From: Anaerolineae bacterium
GTDB taxonomy: Bacteria > Chloroflexota > Anaerolineae > Anaerolineales > E44-bin32
Assembly: GCA_011192015.1 (NCBI GenBank)
Contig: DUET01000094.1
Span: 1-47,641, forward strand
DNA: 47,641 nucleotides
Direction: 5' to 3'
The notes under the pieces are model-generated. The model ran no database searches. It saw only the letters and a program-made list of their open reading frames with translations, and was not told the origin of the DNA. Each line of letters opens with the position of its first letter. The stretch's first letter is position 1. Position numbers and translations under genes: made by a program. This document shows positions 1 through 7,684 of this stretch, in pieces.

Positions 1-684
1 CCGGCCACGCAAACGCCGACCGAAAGGCCAACGGCTACCGAAGCGCCACCGACCCCCACCGAAGAAGCGACCAGCTTGCCCACCTCGACGGGCGCGCCCC
101 CCACCGAGACGCCCACGCCCACCAATACGCCGACCAACACGCCCACGCCGACCGATACGCCCACGCACACTCCGACCCCGGTGCCTGTAGTCGTGGTGCT
201 CACAAGGGATGAGGATCTCAGCGGGATGGTCCTCTCCGATGGAACCGTCGATCTGCCCGAGAACGTGGGCGATACGGCCGCCGACTTGGCCGCGCAGGCT
301 TTCCTGAGCTTCGACATCAGCACCATCCCCGTGGGAGCGACGATCACGGAGGTGGAGGTCGATTTCAGCGATTTCGACATTCTGGGAACGCCCTTCACAG
401 ACCTTAACTGCCTGCGTGTCTATGAGCAGGCCTACGAGGAGCTGGACTCCAGCGATTTCTTCACCGACGTACCCATCGACGAACTCGTCACCTGGTGCAC
501 CGACCTCGAGCTGGCCGCGCCGGATACGAGCGATCTGATGCGAGATGCATTGCAAGCCAATATCGGCAACAGCCTGTTCCAGCTGCGTCTGCAGTTCAAC
601 GAGGTCGAGACCGATAACGACGGCGCGGAAGACCTGGTGCGTCTGGGCGAAGCTCAACTCACCATCACCTACAATCCCCCCTGA
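1..684 (+). CDS. Secreted stalk protein, C-terminal part (5' truncated by window)
   Basis: The frame is open from base 1, so the start lies outside the window. The visible 227 residues begin with a Thr/Pro/Glu-rich low-complexity stalk of about 60 residues (repeats such as PTPTNTP) and continue into a folded domain of about 165 residues. The domain contains the phrase AFLSFDISTIP, which resembles the DNRLRE/CBM-like beta-sandwich modules of secreted proteins, where 'FLSFD' is followed by a small-residue turn. No membrane anchor follows the domain, so any export signal or anchor must be in the missing N-terminal part. Function is not known; an extracellular binding or cell-envelope role is an inference. 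A hairpin follows the stop immediately. Confidence 0.8.
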   Translation, partial: PATQTPTERPTATEAPPTPTEEATSLPTSTGAPPTETPTPTNTPTNTPTPTDTPTHTPTPVPVVVVLTRDEDLSGMVLSDGTVDLPENVGDTAADLAAQAFLSFDISTIPVGATITEVEVDFSDFDILGTPFTDLNCLRVYEQAYEELDSSDFFTDVPIDELVTWCTDLELAAPDTSDLMRDALQANIGNSLFQLRLQFNEVETDNDGAEDLVRLGEAQLTITYNPP

Positions 685-689
685 TTCTC

Positions 690-723
690 AACCTGACAGG
701 TTCTCTCACGAACCTTTCAGGTT
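690..723 (+). terminator. Hairpin after stalk-protein gene, built from AACCTG/CAGGTT repeats
   Basis: Bases 690-703 pair with 710-723 around a TCTCAC loop, 14 bp with one mismatch. It starts 6 nt after the stop codon and probably ends the upstream transcript or protects its 3' end. No real T-run follows, so intrinsic termination is uncertain. It uses the same AACCTG...CAGGTT core as the hairpin at 903-937. Confidence 0.5.
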
Positions 724-902
724 GCGGTTTCCCCCAGCCCGGGGCGTCGCACTAAGCTTCCCTAACGACCGAACACCAAGCAATTGGAGCGTGGACGTCG
801 ACGCCTAGCGAATCCGGGGCGAACCGTGCTGGGTGGAAACCAAAGAGAAAATGTGGGCTAATAGGAAGTTGTAAGATACGGCGTTGGAGACTGTGCTCAG
901 CT

Positions 903-937
903 CAACCTGTCAGGTTCAGAAAGAATCTGACAGGTTG
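903..937. repeat. Palindromic intergenic repeat / hairpin
   Basis: Bases 903-917 pair with 923-937 around an AGAAA loop (11 perfect pairs, one G-T wobble, three more pairs). It abuts the stop codon of the plsY gene at 940 on the minus strand, so it could end or stabilise that transcript. It carries the same AACCTG(N)CAGGTT core as 690-723. Between the two hairpins (724-902) I see no gene. Confidence 0.55.
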
Positions 938-939
938 TT

Positions 940-1611
940 CTAACCCTCGCGATCCAACCACAATTCCTTGTAGACACGCTTCCAATCCGCCAGGGAACGG
1001 ATGGCGATCATCAAACCCACTGCCGCGGCTGTCGCCAGCAGCGGCGCGCTCGCAAGCAGAACTGATTGACCGGGTTCGAGCGACACAACCTTCGAGAAGC
1101 AGGCGGGATTGAGTTGGACGACGAGCCAAGCAAAGAGCAGCCACATCGGTCCCAACATCAGGCCGGTGGCAAAGTTGGCGCGCGCCGAATGATGGATGAT
1201 CAATTGAAAGGCCAGGACCACGCCGAGACCGATCACAAAGCCCAAGGGCCACATCAGCATCAGCATCCCGCCTCCCACAGCCATCCCCATGCCCCCCCGG
1301 AAACCAACCCATACCGGCCAACAATGCCCGGCCACACCCAGCGCGGCTGCGACAGGCCACACCCATGGCGTTGCTGCGAAACGCAGGGTGAGCGCCATGA
1401 TCAGGGCTCCCTTGCCCAAATCCAACACCAGAACAAGTACACCCGCGCCCCATCCTGCAGCACGCATCGTATTGGTCGCCCCTGCATGGCCTGATCCGAC
1501 GGTGCGCACGTCGATCCCTGCTGCCAATCGCGCCACGATGATCGCAAACGGAATGGAGCCGATCAAATAGGCCATCAAACCGATCCCCAGAGCATTCAGA
1601 ACGATGGGCAT
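940..1611 (-). CDS. plsY: Glycerol-3-phosphate acyltransferase PlsY
   Basis: Integral membrane enzyme that would transfer an acyl group from acyl-phosphate to glycerol-3-phosphate, the first step of phospholipid synthesis. The two diagnostic PlsY motifs are present: GSGHAGATNTMR near residues 38-49, and GHCWPVWVGFRGGMGMA about 60 residues later (family form H..PV...F.GG.G.A). It is almost entirely hydrophobic with several membrane segments, about 223 residues, close to the usual 190-220. The start is placed at 1611, not the ATG at 1626, because a GGAGG lies 8 nt before 1611. In the second motif, Met replaces the usual Lys of GGKG. PlsY identity is secure; whether that change alters the acyl donor is unknown. 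Confidence 0.85.
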   Translation of the reverse strand: MPIVLNALGIGLMAYLIGSIPFAIIVARLAAGIDVRTVGSGHAGATNTMRAAGWGAGVLVLVLDLGKGALIMALTLRFAATPWVWPVAAALGVAGHCWPVWVGFRGGMGMAVGGGMLMLMWPLGFVIGLGVVLAFQLIIHHSARANFATGLMLGPMWLLFAWLVVQLNPACFSKVVSLEPGQSVLLASAPLLATAAAVGLMIAIRSLADWKRVYKELWLDREG

Positions 1612-1793
1612 CACAAGTTCCTCCATGGAAGCGCGCTGTGCTGGAACAACATCTCACGGGATCCACACAATGGCATTGAAGAGACCCGCTGCTCTGGTGG
1701 GATTAACACTAGATCCACAGCATAGTTCCCCGTTGTATCCCAGATCGGCCACAACGTTATCTTCGAATCCAGTAAACAGGATTTAATCTTGTA

Positions 1794-2933
1794 TCAATCT
1801 TCCAAAAGAAAGGTGTGCACCGCTGGAAATTCCCCACCCATGACAATGTCGATTTCCCGTGTGCTCAAGTTATACACCACCGACCATTGGGTGATCTCCT
1901 GGAATACATCTTCAAGCATTGCCATTGCCTCCGCTGCGGTGCACCAGCCGGAGGCGCCTTCCAGAGATGCAGCGATGCTTCTGTAACGCCAGCATTGATT
2001 TTCTGGATGGTCCCCTGCGCGCATGAAGAAGAAATTCGTCGCCGCGTGCCATGGATTCTCATTGGGGATCACTACCATTTCGCCTTCGAGAAACTCGACC
2101 AACACTGCCAGCCCGGAGCTATCGGCAATCAGGTAGTGGACGGGCGGCCCACTTTCCATGATGACGTTGTATTGGCCCACAATCTCCACCGCCTCGCTCA
2201 CGTTCGCGGCGTGATCCAATACCTGGCGCATCAGCATGAGCGAGTCGATATCCGGCTTGTTGGGGTCATAGCTCGTCCCGTCCGTAGGAACGGCTGCCAT
2301 GCCGATGGCAAGGCCGGCTTCATTCATGCCATCATAGGGGCGGATAGGCGTATACAGCAACATGTAACGTTCTTCAAGTGTGGTGTTCTCCAGATCGGTC
2401 GCGTCGACGTCGAAACTCCCCATGAACCGAACGCTTTGCATCGACACCGAGGCGAAACCCTGCGGCGGATCGGTGAAGAGCAACAATGCCGGGCTGTATT
2501 GCCAGTCGAAGTTGCGCCCATAGACCCGGTTTTCCGGATCGCCCAGAGCTGCGAAAAGTGAGCAGCCCCACGTTGCCACCTCCGCTGTGCCCGCCATGGT
2601 TTGGGGAGCCCATGTGTATTCGAGATAATCGCCGTGATAATGCATCACATAGAGCGGATAATCGTCCACCTGAACGAGTGAACTCAACGTGGCGGCTTCA
2701 GCCTCCGAGAGCGAAAACTGTTCCCCCGGCGTGATCGTAGGATCCGGCTCCAGCGGGATCGCTGTGGTTGTGGGCGGAATTGGAGATGCCGTCGTTGTGG
2801 GTGTGAGTGGAATGGGAGTAATCTCAGCGATGGTCGGCGACACATTCATCGGCGATGGTCGTTCCGGTCCAACGCATGCCGCCAAGAGCAACAACCCAAG
2901 GAAGATCGTCAGAGCACGAATCGTTTTCAACAT
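1794..2933 (-). CDS. Lipoprotein Ntn-hydrolase (linear amide C-N hydrolase / C45-like)
   Basis: 379 residues. A signal peptide with lipobox LLAAC puts the lipidated Cys at residue 20; a Thr/Pro-rich stalk covers about 27-70; the hydrolase domain follows. It contains a GCS with Cys124, then GRNFDW (139-144). The spacing Cys124-Arg140-Asp143 equals that of Cys2-Arg18-Asp21 in choloylglycine hydrolase and penicillin V acylase, so Cys124 is the likely nucleophile. In this family the nucleophile becomes N-terminal by autoproteolysis, which here would cut the catalytic chain from its lipid anchor. Substrate is unknown; candidates are N-acyl amides or quorum-sensing acyl-homoserine lactones. An AGAGG precedes the ATG by 4-5 nt. 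Confidence 0.72.
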   Translation of the reverse strand: MLKTIRALTIFLGLLLLAACVGPERPSPMNVSPTIAEITPIPLTPTTTASPIPPTTTAIPLEPDPTITPGEQFSLSEAEAATLSSLVQVDDYPLYVMHYHGDYLEYTWAPQTMAGTAEVATWGCSLFAALGDPENRVYGRNFDWQYSPALLLFTDPPQGFASVSMQSVRFMGSFDVDATDLENTTLEERYMLLYTPIRPYDGMNEAGLAIGMAAVPTDGTSYDPNKPDIDSLMLMRQVLDHAANVSEAVEIVGQYNVIMESGPPVHYLIADSSGLAVLVEFLEGEMVVIPNENPWHAATNFFFMRAGDHPENQCWRYRSIAASLEGASGWCTAAEAMAMLEDVFQEITQWSVVYNLSTREIDIVMGGEFPAVHTFLLED

Positions 2934-2976
2934 CCAACCTCTAGATTATTACAGCTTATCGAGATGGGTTCAAACC

Positions 2977-5199
2977 TCACAACAGCCGCATCTGTGGATC
3001 CTGCTGTTCGGGTGGATCCAACACCAGACATTCAGCAAAGTTCTCCCGTCGCAGTTTTCGATCCGCCGCCAGCCGGCGGACGTGCCGGAACTTAACCACG
3101 CAATTATCTCGTTCAAGCCATGCCTTGATGCGCGCATCCCGCCGCGCCTTCTCGTTCAACAACGAACTGCGTCCTCCCGGTATGACCAGCGTGAGACGGG
3201 GTTCCTGAGCATCCGCAAGGATCTCCCCCATCGCAGCGGAAGCTTGGATCTGGAAGCGATAGACAAGGGGGCCCTTTGAAACGCGCCACTCGATGCATTG
3301 TTTTTTCCTGACCGCGTAGCCCAATCGCTTTCCCAGATCCATCAAGACCGTACCGATCTGGTCGCAATCTCGCTGCCGCTCTTCCCTCCGCTCCTGATCC
3401 CGCATGCGCCAGGTTTCCATCCCCGCTTGCCGCTCGGCGTAGGAACGCAGGCACGCGAGCACCAGCCCTCGATCTGGCGTCAGCAAACCTGGCAAGGCCT
3501 GCGCCGTGCGGCTTTCGACCTCGATCGCCGAAAGCGCATCAAACTGCCTGAGCAGATCGACGACCAGCCTCTCCACGCGATCCGCCAGCGGCGGCTCGGT
3601 CCGGCGAGGATTCGTGAGCCAATAGGATCCACTCTCGATCTCAGACCATGGATCCAAACGACTGAAATCGTTTCGGTCCTCGAGCGCGCTCTCCATGGCA
3701 TCCCCCACTTGCGCCAGCGGCGGTGTTCCAACCTTCTGCCAGCAGGAGGAGAGCAGGCGTCGCTGGGCGAGATCCGACCACACCGCCGCGTGAAGGATCG
3801 CATACGGCGTGGGCTCCCCCCTCGACCGCAGCAGATCCGTCGCGGCCGCCTTGCTGCGCTGCGCCAGGACCTGTTCCTCGATCGGCAGTGTCACGCTGCT
3901 GGCCGCGGTCCAGCGAAAGAGCGCCTGTCCCATGTCCTGGCGCAGCGCACGGCCTGTGATCGCAAACCCGGCCTTGTCGAATCCCGCCAGTGCAGCGGAG
4001 ATGAAGCCTGGTTCGGCTTCCGGGATGAAGGCCATCACAGGCCCGCCGCCTTTGATCACCGGTCGGGCATGGTTCAAGGCGGCTCGAAGCGCCGTGGCGT
4101 GCCATCCCCAATCGTAACGCCGGCGGCGCAAGGCGGCCATGATCGGCGTGGCGGTTTGCCTGCCCCAAAGCCAGGCCGACCAAAGCGCGGAAAGCGTCCA
4201 GTAGGCCTGATTGGGACGCGGCAGCACGGTGATGATCTCGTCCACGCTGCCAGCTGGAAGGTTAGGTGCCAGATCACGCACCGCTCCCGGGAAGAGCGCA
4301 ACACCCCCTGCCTCTGGATCCTTCCCCGGGCTCCATGCATCGCAAGCGATCCTGTTGTCCACCAGCGCCCATTCCGAAACGGCACGTTCCATGGCCCTCC
4401 ATAGATTGGCTTCCTTGTAATATGCGGAGGCGCTGAGTTGGAGAGGACGGGCGCGGCCTTCAGGATGATCCCAGAGCGCATTTCCCGCATCGAAGCAGGA
4501 AAGCAACAGTGCAAACATGGCCGGTTGTTGACCGGCATCGAGCGATAGCCGATCCATCTTGTTCATCAAAGCCGTCAGGGCATACAGCGCTCGACCGGGA
4601 TAGATGGCCAGTGCAGCTTCAGCATGCCGTTGATCGGGATCACGTGCCGGAACCACTCGCTGTAATGCCAGCGCATAGTGCAGGCTTCGACCTTCGAAGG
4701 ATTGGGCGAGTCGTCGATCTTCTTCTGTGGCGGCTTCTTCCACCGCCAGACCGCAGGATGCGCAGGCGTATGCCCTGAGCACCGGTGTGTGTTCTTCCCG
4801 ATCCCAAACGAAGAAATCGGCCGAGATCGTTTCCCCGCAGCGACTGCATCGTGTGCGGTAGAGATCGAGCAGGAAGGGTTCCATGCGGCTGCCATCTTTG
4901 GGGGTGGTGGCCATGTGTGCCAAGGCAGTTTGCAGAACGTTGATCGGGATGGGTTCGAGTGTGTGTCGAAGCACGAAGCGTGTCACCGGATTGTTGGCTG
5001 CGATGAGGACGCGCTTCCCCGCTGCAGCCAGTTCGCGGACCAACTGGGGAGACGCACCGAAAGGATCCAACACCACGTCCCCTCCCGGCTCGAGATCTTC
5101 CAAGGCGCGCGTCACGACACCCTGCTCCATGGGAGGCAGGAAGCGCTTTAAAGGACCGATCCGATCCGGGATTCGTCCCGGGGGAAGGAAGACGTCCAT
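2977..5199 (-). CDS. DNA-methyltransferase-like protein with degenerate catalytic motif and zinc ribbon
   Basis: About 740 residues. The N-terminal region has DPFGASP (about residues 45-51, counted from this ATG), matching the AdoMet-binding motif DPF.GSG of N4/N6 DNA methylases, followed by a Rossmann-like stretch. A zinc ribbon with two CxxC pairs follows at about 118-121 and 146-149. At about 326-333, where DUF1156-type DNA methylases carry DPPY followed by Y.ELSDF, this protein reads LPRPNQAY and then WTLSALWSAWLWG. The Asp and Tyr that bind the target base are therefore missing. It is probably not an active methyltransferase but could bind nucleic acid. The ATG at 5199 is preferred over the GTG at 5202; no Shine-Dalgarno is visible and a -10 box lies 7 nt upstream. 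Confidence 0.65.
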   Translation of the reverse strand: MDVFLPPGRIPDRIGPLKRFLPPMEQGVVTRALEDLEPGGDVVLDPFGASPQLVRELAAAGKRVLIAANNPVTRFVLRHTLEPIPINVLQTALAHMATTPKDGSRMEPFLLDLYRTRCSRCGETISADFFVWDREEHTPVLRAYACASCGLAVEEAATEEDRRLAQSFEGRSLHYALALQRVVPARDPDQRHAEAALAIYPGRALYALTALMNKMDRLSLDAGQQPAMFALLLSCFDAGNALWDHPEGRARPLQLSASAYYKEANLWRAMERAVSEWALVDNRIACDAWSPGKDPEAGGVALFPGAVRDLAPNLPAGSVDEIITVLPRPNQAYWTLSALWSAWLWGRQTATPIMAALRRRRYDWGWHATALRAALNHARPVIKGGGPVMAFIPEAEPGFISAALAGFDKAGFAITGRALRQDMGQALFRWTAASSVTLPIEEQVLAQRSKAAATDLLRSRGEPTPYAILHAAVWSDLAQRRLLSSCWQKVGTPPLAQVGDAMESALEDRNDFSRLDPWSEIESGSYWLTNPRRTEPPLADRVERLVVDLLRQFDALSAIEVESRTAQALPGLLTPDRGLVLACLRSYAERQAGMETWRMRDQERREERQRDCDQIGTVLMDLGKRLGYAVRKKQCIEWRVSKGPLVYRFQIQASAAMGEILADAQEPRLTLVIPGGRSSLLNEKARRDARIKAWLERDNCVVKFRHVRRLAADRKLRRENFAECLVLDPPEQQDPQMRLL

Positions 5200-5206
5200 C
5201 ACTTTC

Positions 5207-5234
5207 AGTATACGGCACAGTCGTCGAGTCGGAA
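5207..5234 (-). promoter_or_regulatory. Candidate leaderless promoter of the methyltransferase-like gene
   Basis: On the minus strand TATACT (5212-5207) lies 7 nt before the ATG at 5199, and a weak -35-like TTCCGA (5234-5229) sits 16 nt further up. No Shine-Dalgarno lies between, so the transcript could start at or next to the ATG. Confidence 0.4.
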
Positions 5235-5267
5235 AAAGCCTAGGGAGTCAACCTTCGGCAACCGACA

Positions 5268-6548
5268 TCACGGGGACGCCGGCATCCTACCAAGCAGCTC
5301 ATCAAGTTCCGCGTAGTTATGCAATCCGCCCATCTGGAGCAGGAATTCCTTCGGCGATTGGATGCGCGCCCACAGCTCCCGCACCGCCTCCCCCACCGGA
5401 TCCTCTCCAGCCGGACCTCCGGGCTCATCAGCATAGGCTCCGTAGAAGGCGAAGTAGGCTTGATTCAAGCGTCGAATGCGGTAGCCCTCATTCCAGAAAA
5501 TCTGGCGCCGCGCTTCCATGTAGGCCTCGGCCTCCTCGATACGTCCCTCCGCCAGGAGCTCATCGACATGTATTCGTGTCTCGTGCATCTCGGCACGGAA
5601 ATCAAATGCCGGAGGAGGCGGTTCCGGCGCATCCGGATCCACGGGCTGCGGGGGTGGGGGAACACGATCGGGGTAGTAACGCTCCAGGATCATCCGGCCG
5701 ATCTCGCGCCCTGCGATCGAGGCGGTGGTCTCGTTCATGGTGCGCATCTCAGGTGTCGCCCCGTAGTTCCATCCCAGCGGACGGAGCGTAAGAAAATTAT
5801 GCGTCCATTCATGCACGATGGTGTCCGTCAGCCAGGTCAAGGCTGTGGTCTCCATGATCATGGTGGGAAACGTTCCGTACCCCCCGATGGGGACCACGAG
5901 AACAGAGACGTCCAGCGCTTGCTCCACGGTCGTTTCCAGGTCGATCTTCTGTTCCAGGGTCAGGTCGGGATCCAATTGAACGTTGGCATCCTGGCGGATC
6001 ACATCCCGCGGGGATACGATCATGGCGCTCGGAATGGGCGAGAAATGAAACGCCACCGGTGGAAACACCGAGCCGCCCACGTTCAAACCCAGCTCCGAAA
6101 TCACGACCGAAGCTTGTTCAGCAAGGATGGCTTCCACAACCGGCTGCAACTCGGCAAGCCGGGCGCGCTCTTCGACGAACAGCGCCGCGATCTCCTCGGC
6201 CTCGCCGGTCGGATTGTCAAGCGAGGGATCGCCGTAGATCTCTGCGAGCCGCCCTTCCAAGAACTGCGCCTGCCCCAGATGATCCATGTATTCCAGAACC
6301 AGCGCACTCTGATCAGCCTCATCCAGATAACCGGTTGTTCCCAGGCTGAACTGACCGTACTTGATACCCAAGGTCTGCACCGTCCAACCGAAGAAATCAA
6401 ATTCCACAGATCGTGTGAAGCGCCGCGCCAATTGATGGGTTTCTTCGAGATAGACCGTGCTGCCTGCCAGGGAGGACAGCAGGACAAAAACCCAGAGAGC
6501 GCGCCAAAACCATCTGCGAGCTGCTGCAAAGAGAGTGCGTGGGGTCAT
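5268..6548 (-). CDS. Membrane-anchored HExxH metallopeptidase-like protein
   Basis: 426 residues with one N-terminal membrane segment (about 13-33) and a large, presumably extracytoplasmic domain. It contains HEWTH at 246-250 and NETTASIAGREIG starting at residue 272. The Glu at 273 lies in the right range for the third zinc ligand of gluzincin peptidases. I know no named family with this whole architecture; it looks like an uncharacterised conserved Chloroflexota protein. A Pro-rich segment about 300-315 (PPPPQP) precedes the last 110 residues. A TTGACA / TATCAT promoter lies directly before the ATG. It is divergent from the epimerase gene and probably the first gene of the minus-strand run down to plsY. 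Confidence 0.65.
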   Translation of the reverse strand: MTPRTLFAAARRWFWRALWVFVLLSSLAGSTVYLEETHQLARRFTRSVEFDFFGWTVQTLGIKYGQFSLGTTGYLDEADQSALVLEYMDHLGQAQFLEGRLAEIYGDPSLDNPTGEAEEIAALFVEERARLAELQPVVEAILAEQASVVISELGLNVGGSVFPPVAFHFSPIPSAMIVSPRDVIRQDANVQLDPDLTLEQKIDLETTVEQALDVSVLVVPIGGYGTFPTMIMETTALTWLTDTIVHEWTHNFLTLRPLGWNYGATPEMRTMNETTASIAGREIGRMILERYYPDRVPPPPQPVDPDAPEPPPPAFDFRAEMHETRIHVDELLAEGRIEEAEAYMEARRQIFWNEGYRIRRLNQAYFAFYGAYADEPGGPAGEDPVGEAVRELWARIQSPKEFLLQMGGLHNYAELDELLGRMPASP

Positions 6549-6554
6549 GCTTGC

Positions 6555-6582
6555 ATGATATCAGTCCAGACATGGCTGTCAA
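6555..6582 (-). promoter_or_regulatory. Strong candidate leaderless promoter of the metallopeptidase gene
   Basis: On the minus strand a perfect TTGACA (6582-6577), a 16-nt spacer and TATCAT (6560-6555) are followed by only GCAAGC before the ATG at 6548. Transcription would start at the A of the start codon, leaving no room for a Shine-Dalgarno. Confidence 0.6.
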
Positions 6583-6598
6583 TCCCCTGCATGGCTTG

Positions 6599-6607
6599 TG
6601 CTATAAT
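6599..6607 (+). promoter_or_regulatory. Extended -10 box upstream of epimerase gene
   Basis: TGCTATAAT is a perfect TATAAT with the TG extension, 62 nt before the epimerase ATG. No convincing -35 is seen, which fits an extended -10 promoter. Confidence 0.45.
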
Positions 6608-6668
6608 CGCGGCGCAAGCTATGACGCGCGAAACTCCAGGCTCCTGGGGGATGCTTGCAAAACCAAGC

Positions 6669-7616
6669 ATGAAACTTCTGATAACAGGTGCGGCCGGTTT
6701 TCTAGGATCAGCCCTCGCCAACCGATTGGTTCGCGAGGGCCATCAAGTTCGTGGACTCGACGATCTATCAGCCGGCGACCCGGGCCGTTTGCATCCGGAG
6801 GTTGAATTCACGCGTGCCGATGTCTGCGCCCGTCCCAAACTCTGGGCCCTGCTGCAGGATATCGACTGCGTCTACCATTTGGCCGCCAAAGTTTCCGTCC
6901 CCGAATCGATGCTCCACCCACGTGAGTACAACAAGGTCAACGTGGGCGGCACGGTGAGTGTGATGGAGGCCATGCGCGACATAGGCGTCCAGCGCGTGGT
7001 GCTGATCTCTTCAGGCGCGGTTTACGGCGATCAACAGCAGCAGCCTCTGAGCGAAGAAACCCCACCCGATCCGCGCTCGCCCTATGCCGTCTCCAAACTC
7101 GCCGCCGAGCATTACGTACGCACTATCGGCACGCTGTGGGGCATCGAGACCGTCAGCCTGCGCGTCTTCAACACCTACGGACCCGGCCAGCCCATGCCCA
7201 CCGACCACGCTCCGGTGATTCCCCGCTTCCTGCGCCTGGCGGTCCGCGGCGGCACGATGGTCATCCACGGCAAGGGGGAGCAGATGCGTGATTTCGTGTA
7301 TCTGGATGACGTCGTCGAGGCCATGGTCGCAGCCGCAACCGCACCCAATGTGGACCGCCTGGTGATCAACATCGGGAAGGGTGAGGAAGTAAGCATCACG
7401 TCCCTCGTTCAGCACATTGCCGAGTGTGTGGGAACGAGCGTCGATTGGATGTTCGTCGAGGAACAGGATCCCGGGCCCTCGCGTATGTGCGCCGACATCC
7501 GCCTGGCGCGCAAGCTGCTCGGTTATAAGCCGCGCGTTTCCCTTTCGGAGGGATTGAGCCTGATGATGGCTCACGACTCGCGGTTCACCGATCACGCCCA
7601 CAATAACCACGCCTGA
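6669..7616 (+). CDS. NAD-dependent epimerase/dehydratase (UDP-glucose 4-epimerase family)
   Basis: 315-residue extended short-chain dehydrogenase. The N-terminus MKLLITGAAGFLG carries the GxxGxxG nucleotide-binding motif (7-13), Asp31-Asp32 follow the second strand for NAD binding, and the catalytic triad is Ser114/Ser115, Tyr139 and Lys143 (YxxxK in SPYAVSK). The length fits nucleotide-sugar 4-epimerases and related dehydratases of surface polysaccharide synthesis; the exact sugar cannot be told. The frame stays open for over 1 kb upstream, but that part is antisense to the metallopeptidase gene, so the start is set at the Met that begins the Rossmann fold. Confidence 0.85.
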   Translation: MKLLITGAAGFLGSALANRLVREGHQVRGLDDLSAGDPGRLHPEVEFTRADVCARPKLWALLQDIDCVYHLAAKVSVPESMLHPREYNKVNVGGTVSVMEAMRDIGVQRVVLISSGAVYGDQQQQPLSEETPPDPRSPYAVSKLAAEHYVRTIGTLWGIETVSLRVFNTYGPGQPMPTDHAPVIPRFLRLAVRGGTMVIHGKGEQMRDFVYLDDVVEAMVAAATAPNVDRLVINIGKGEEVSITSLVQHIAECVGTSVDWMFVEEQDPGPSRMCADIRLARKLLGYKPRVSLSEGLSLMMAHDSRFTDHAHNNHA

Positions 7617-7650
7617 TCTCCAATCGTATTCGCCCTGCAAGTCGTTCTTC

Positions 7651-7678
7651 TTGTTCCCTCCCACGTATGGACTACAAT
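7651..7678 (+). promoter_or_regulatory. Candidate leaderless promoter of the glycosylase gene
   Basis: TTGTTC (7651-7656), a 16-nt spacer and TACAAT (7673-7678), followed by TCCCCC and then ATG at 7685. The 6-nt distance from -10 box to ATG and the lack of a Shine-Dalgarno match the metallopeptidase promoter. Confidence 0.45.
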
Positions 7679-7684
7679 TCCCCC

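Noticed and set aside
5319-6668. Long upstream extension of the epimerase frame
   Set aside because: The extension is antisense to the metallopeptidase gene; the Rossmann fold starts at the Met at 6669.
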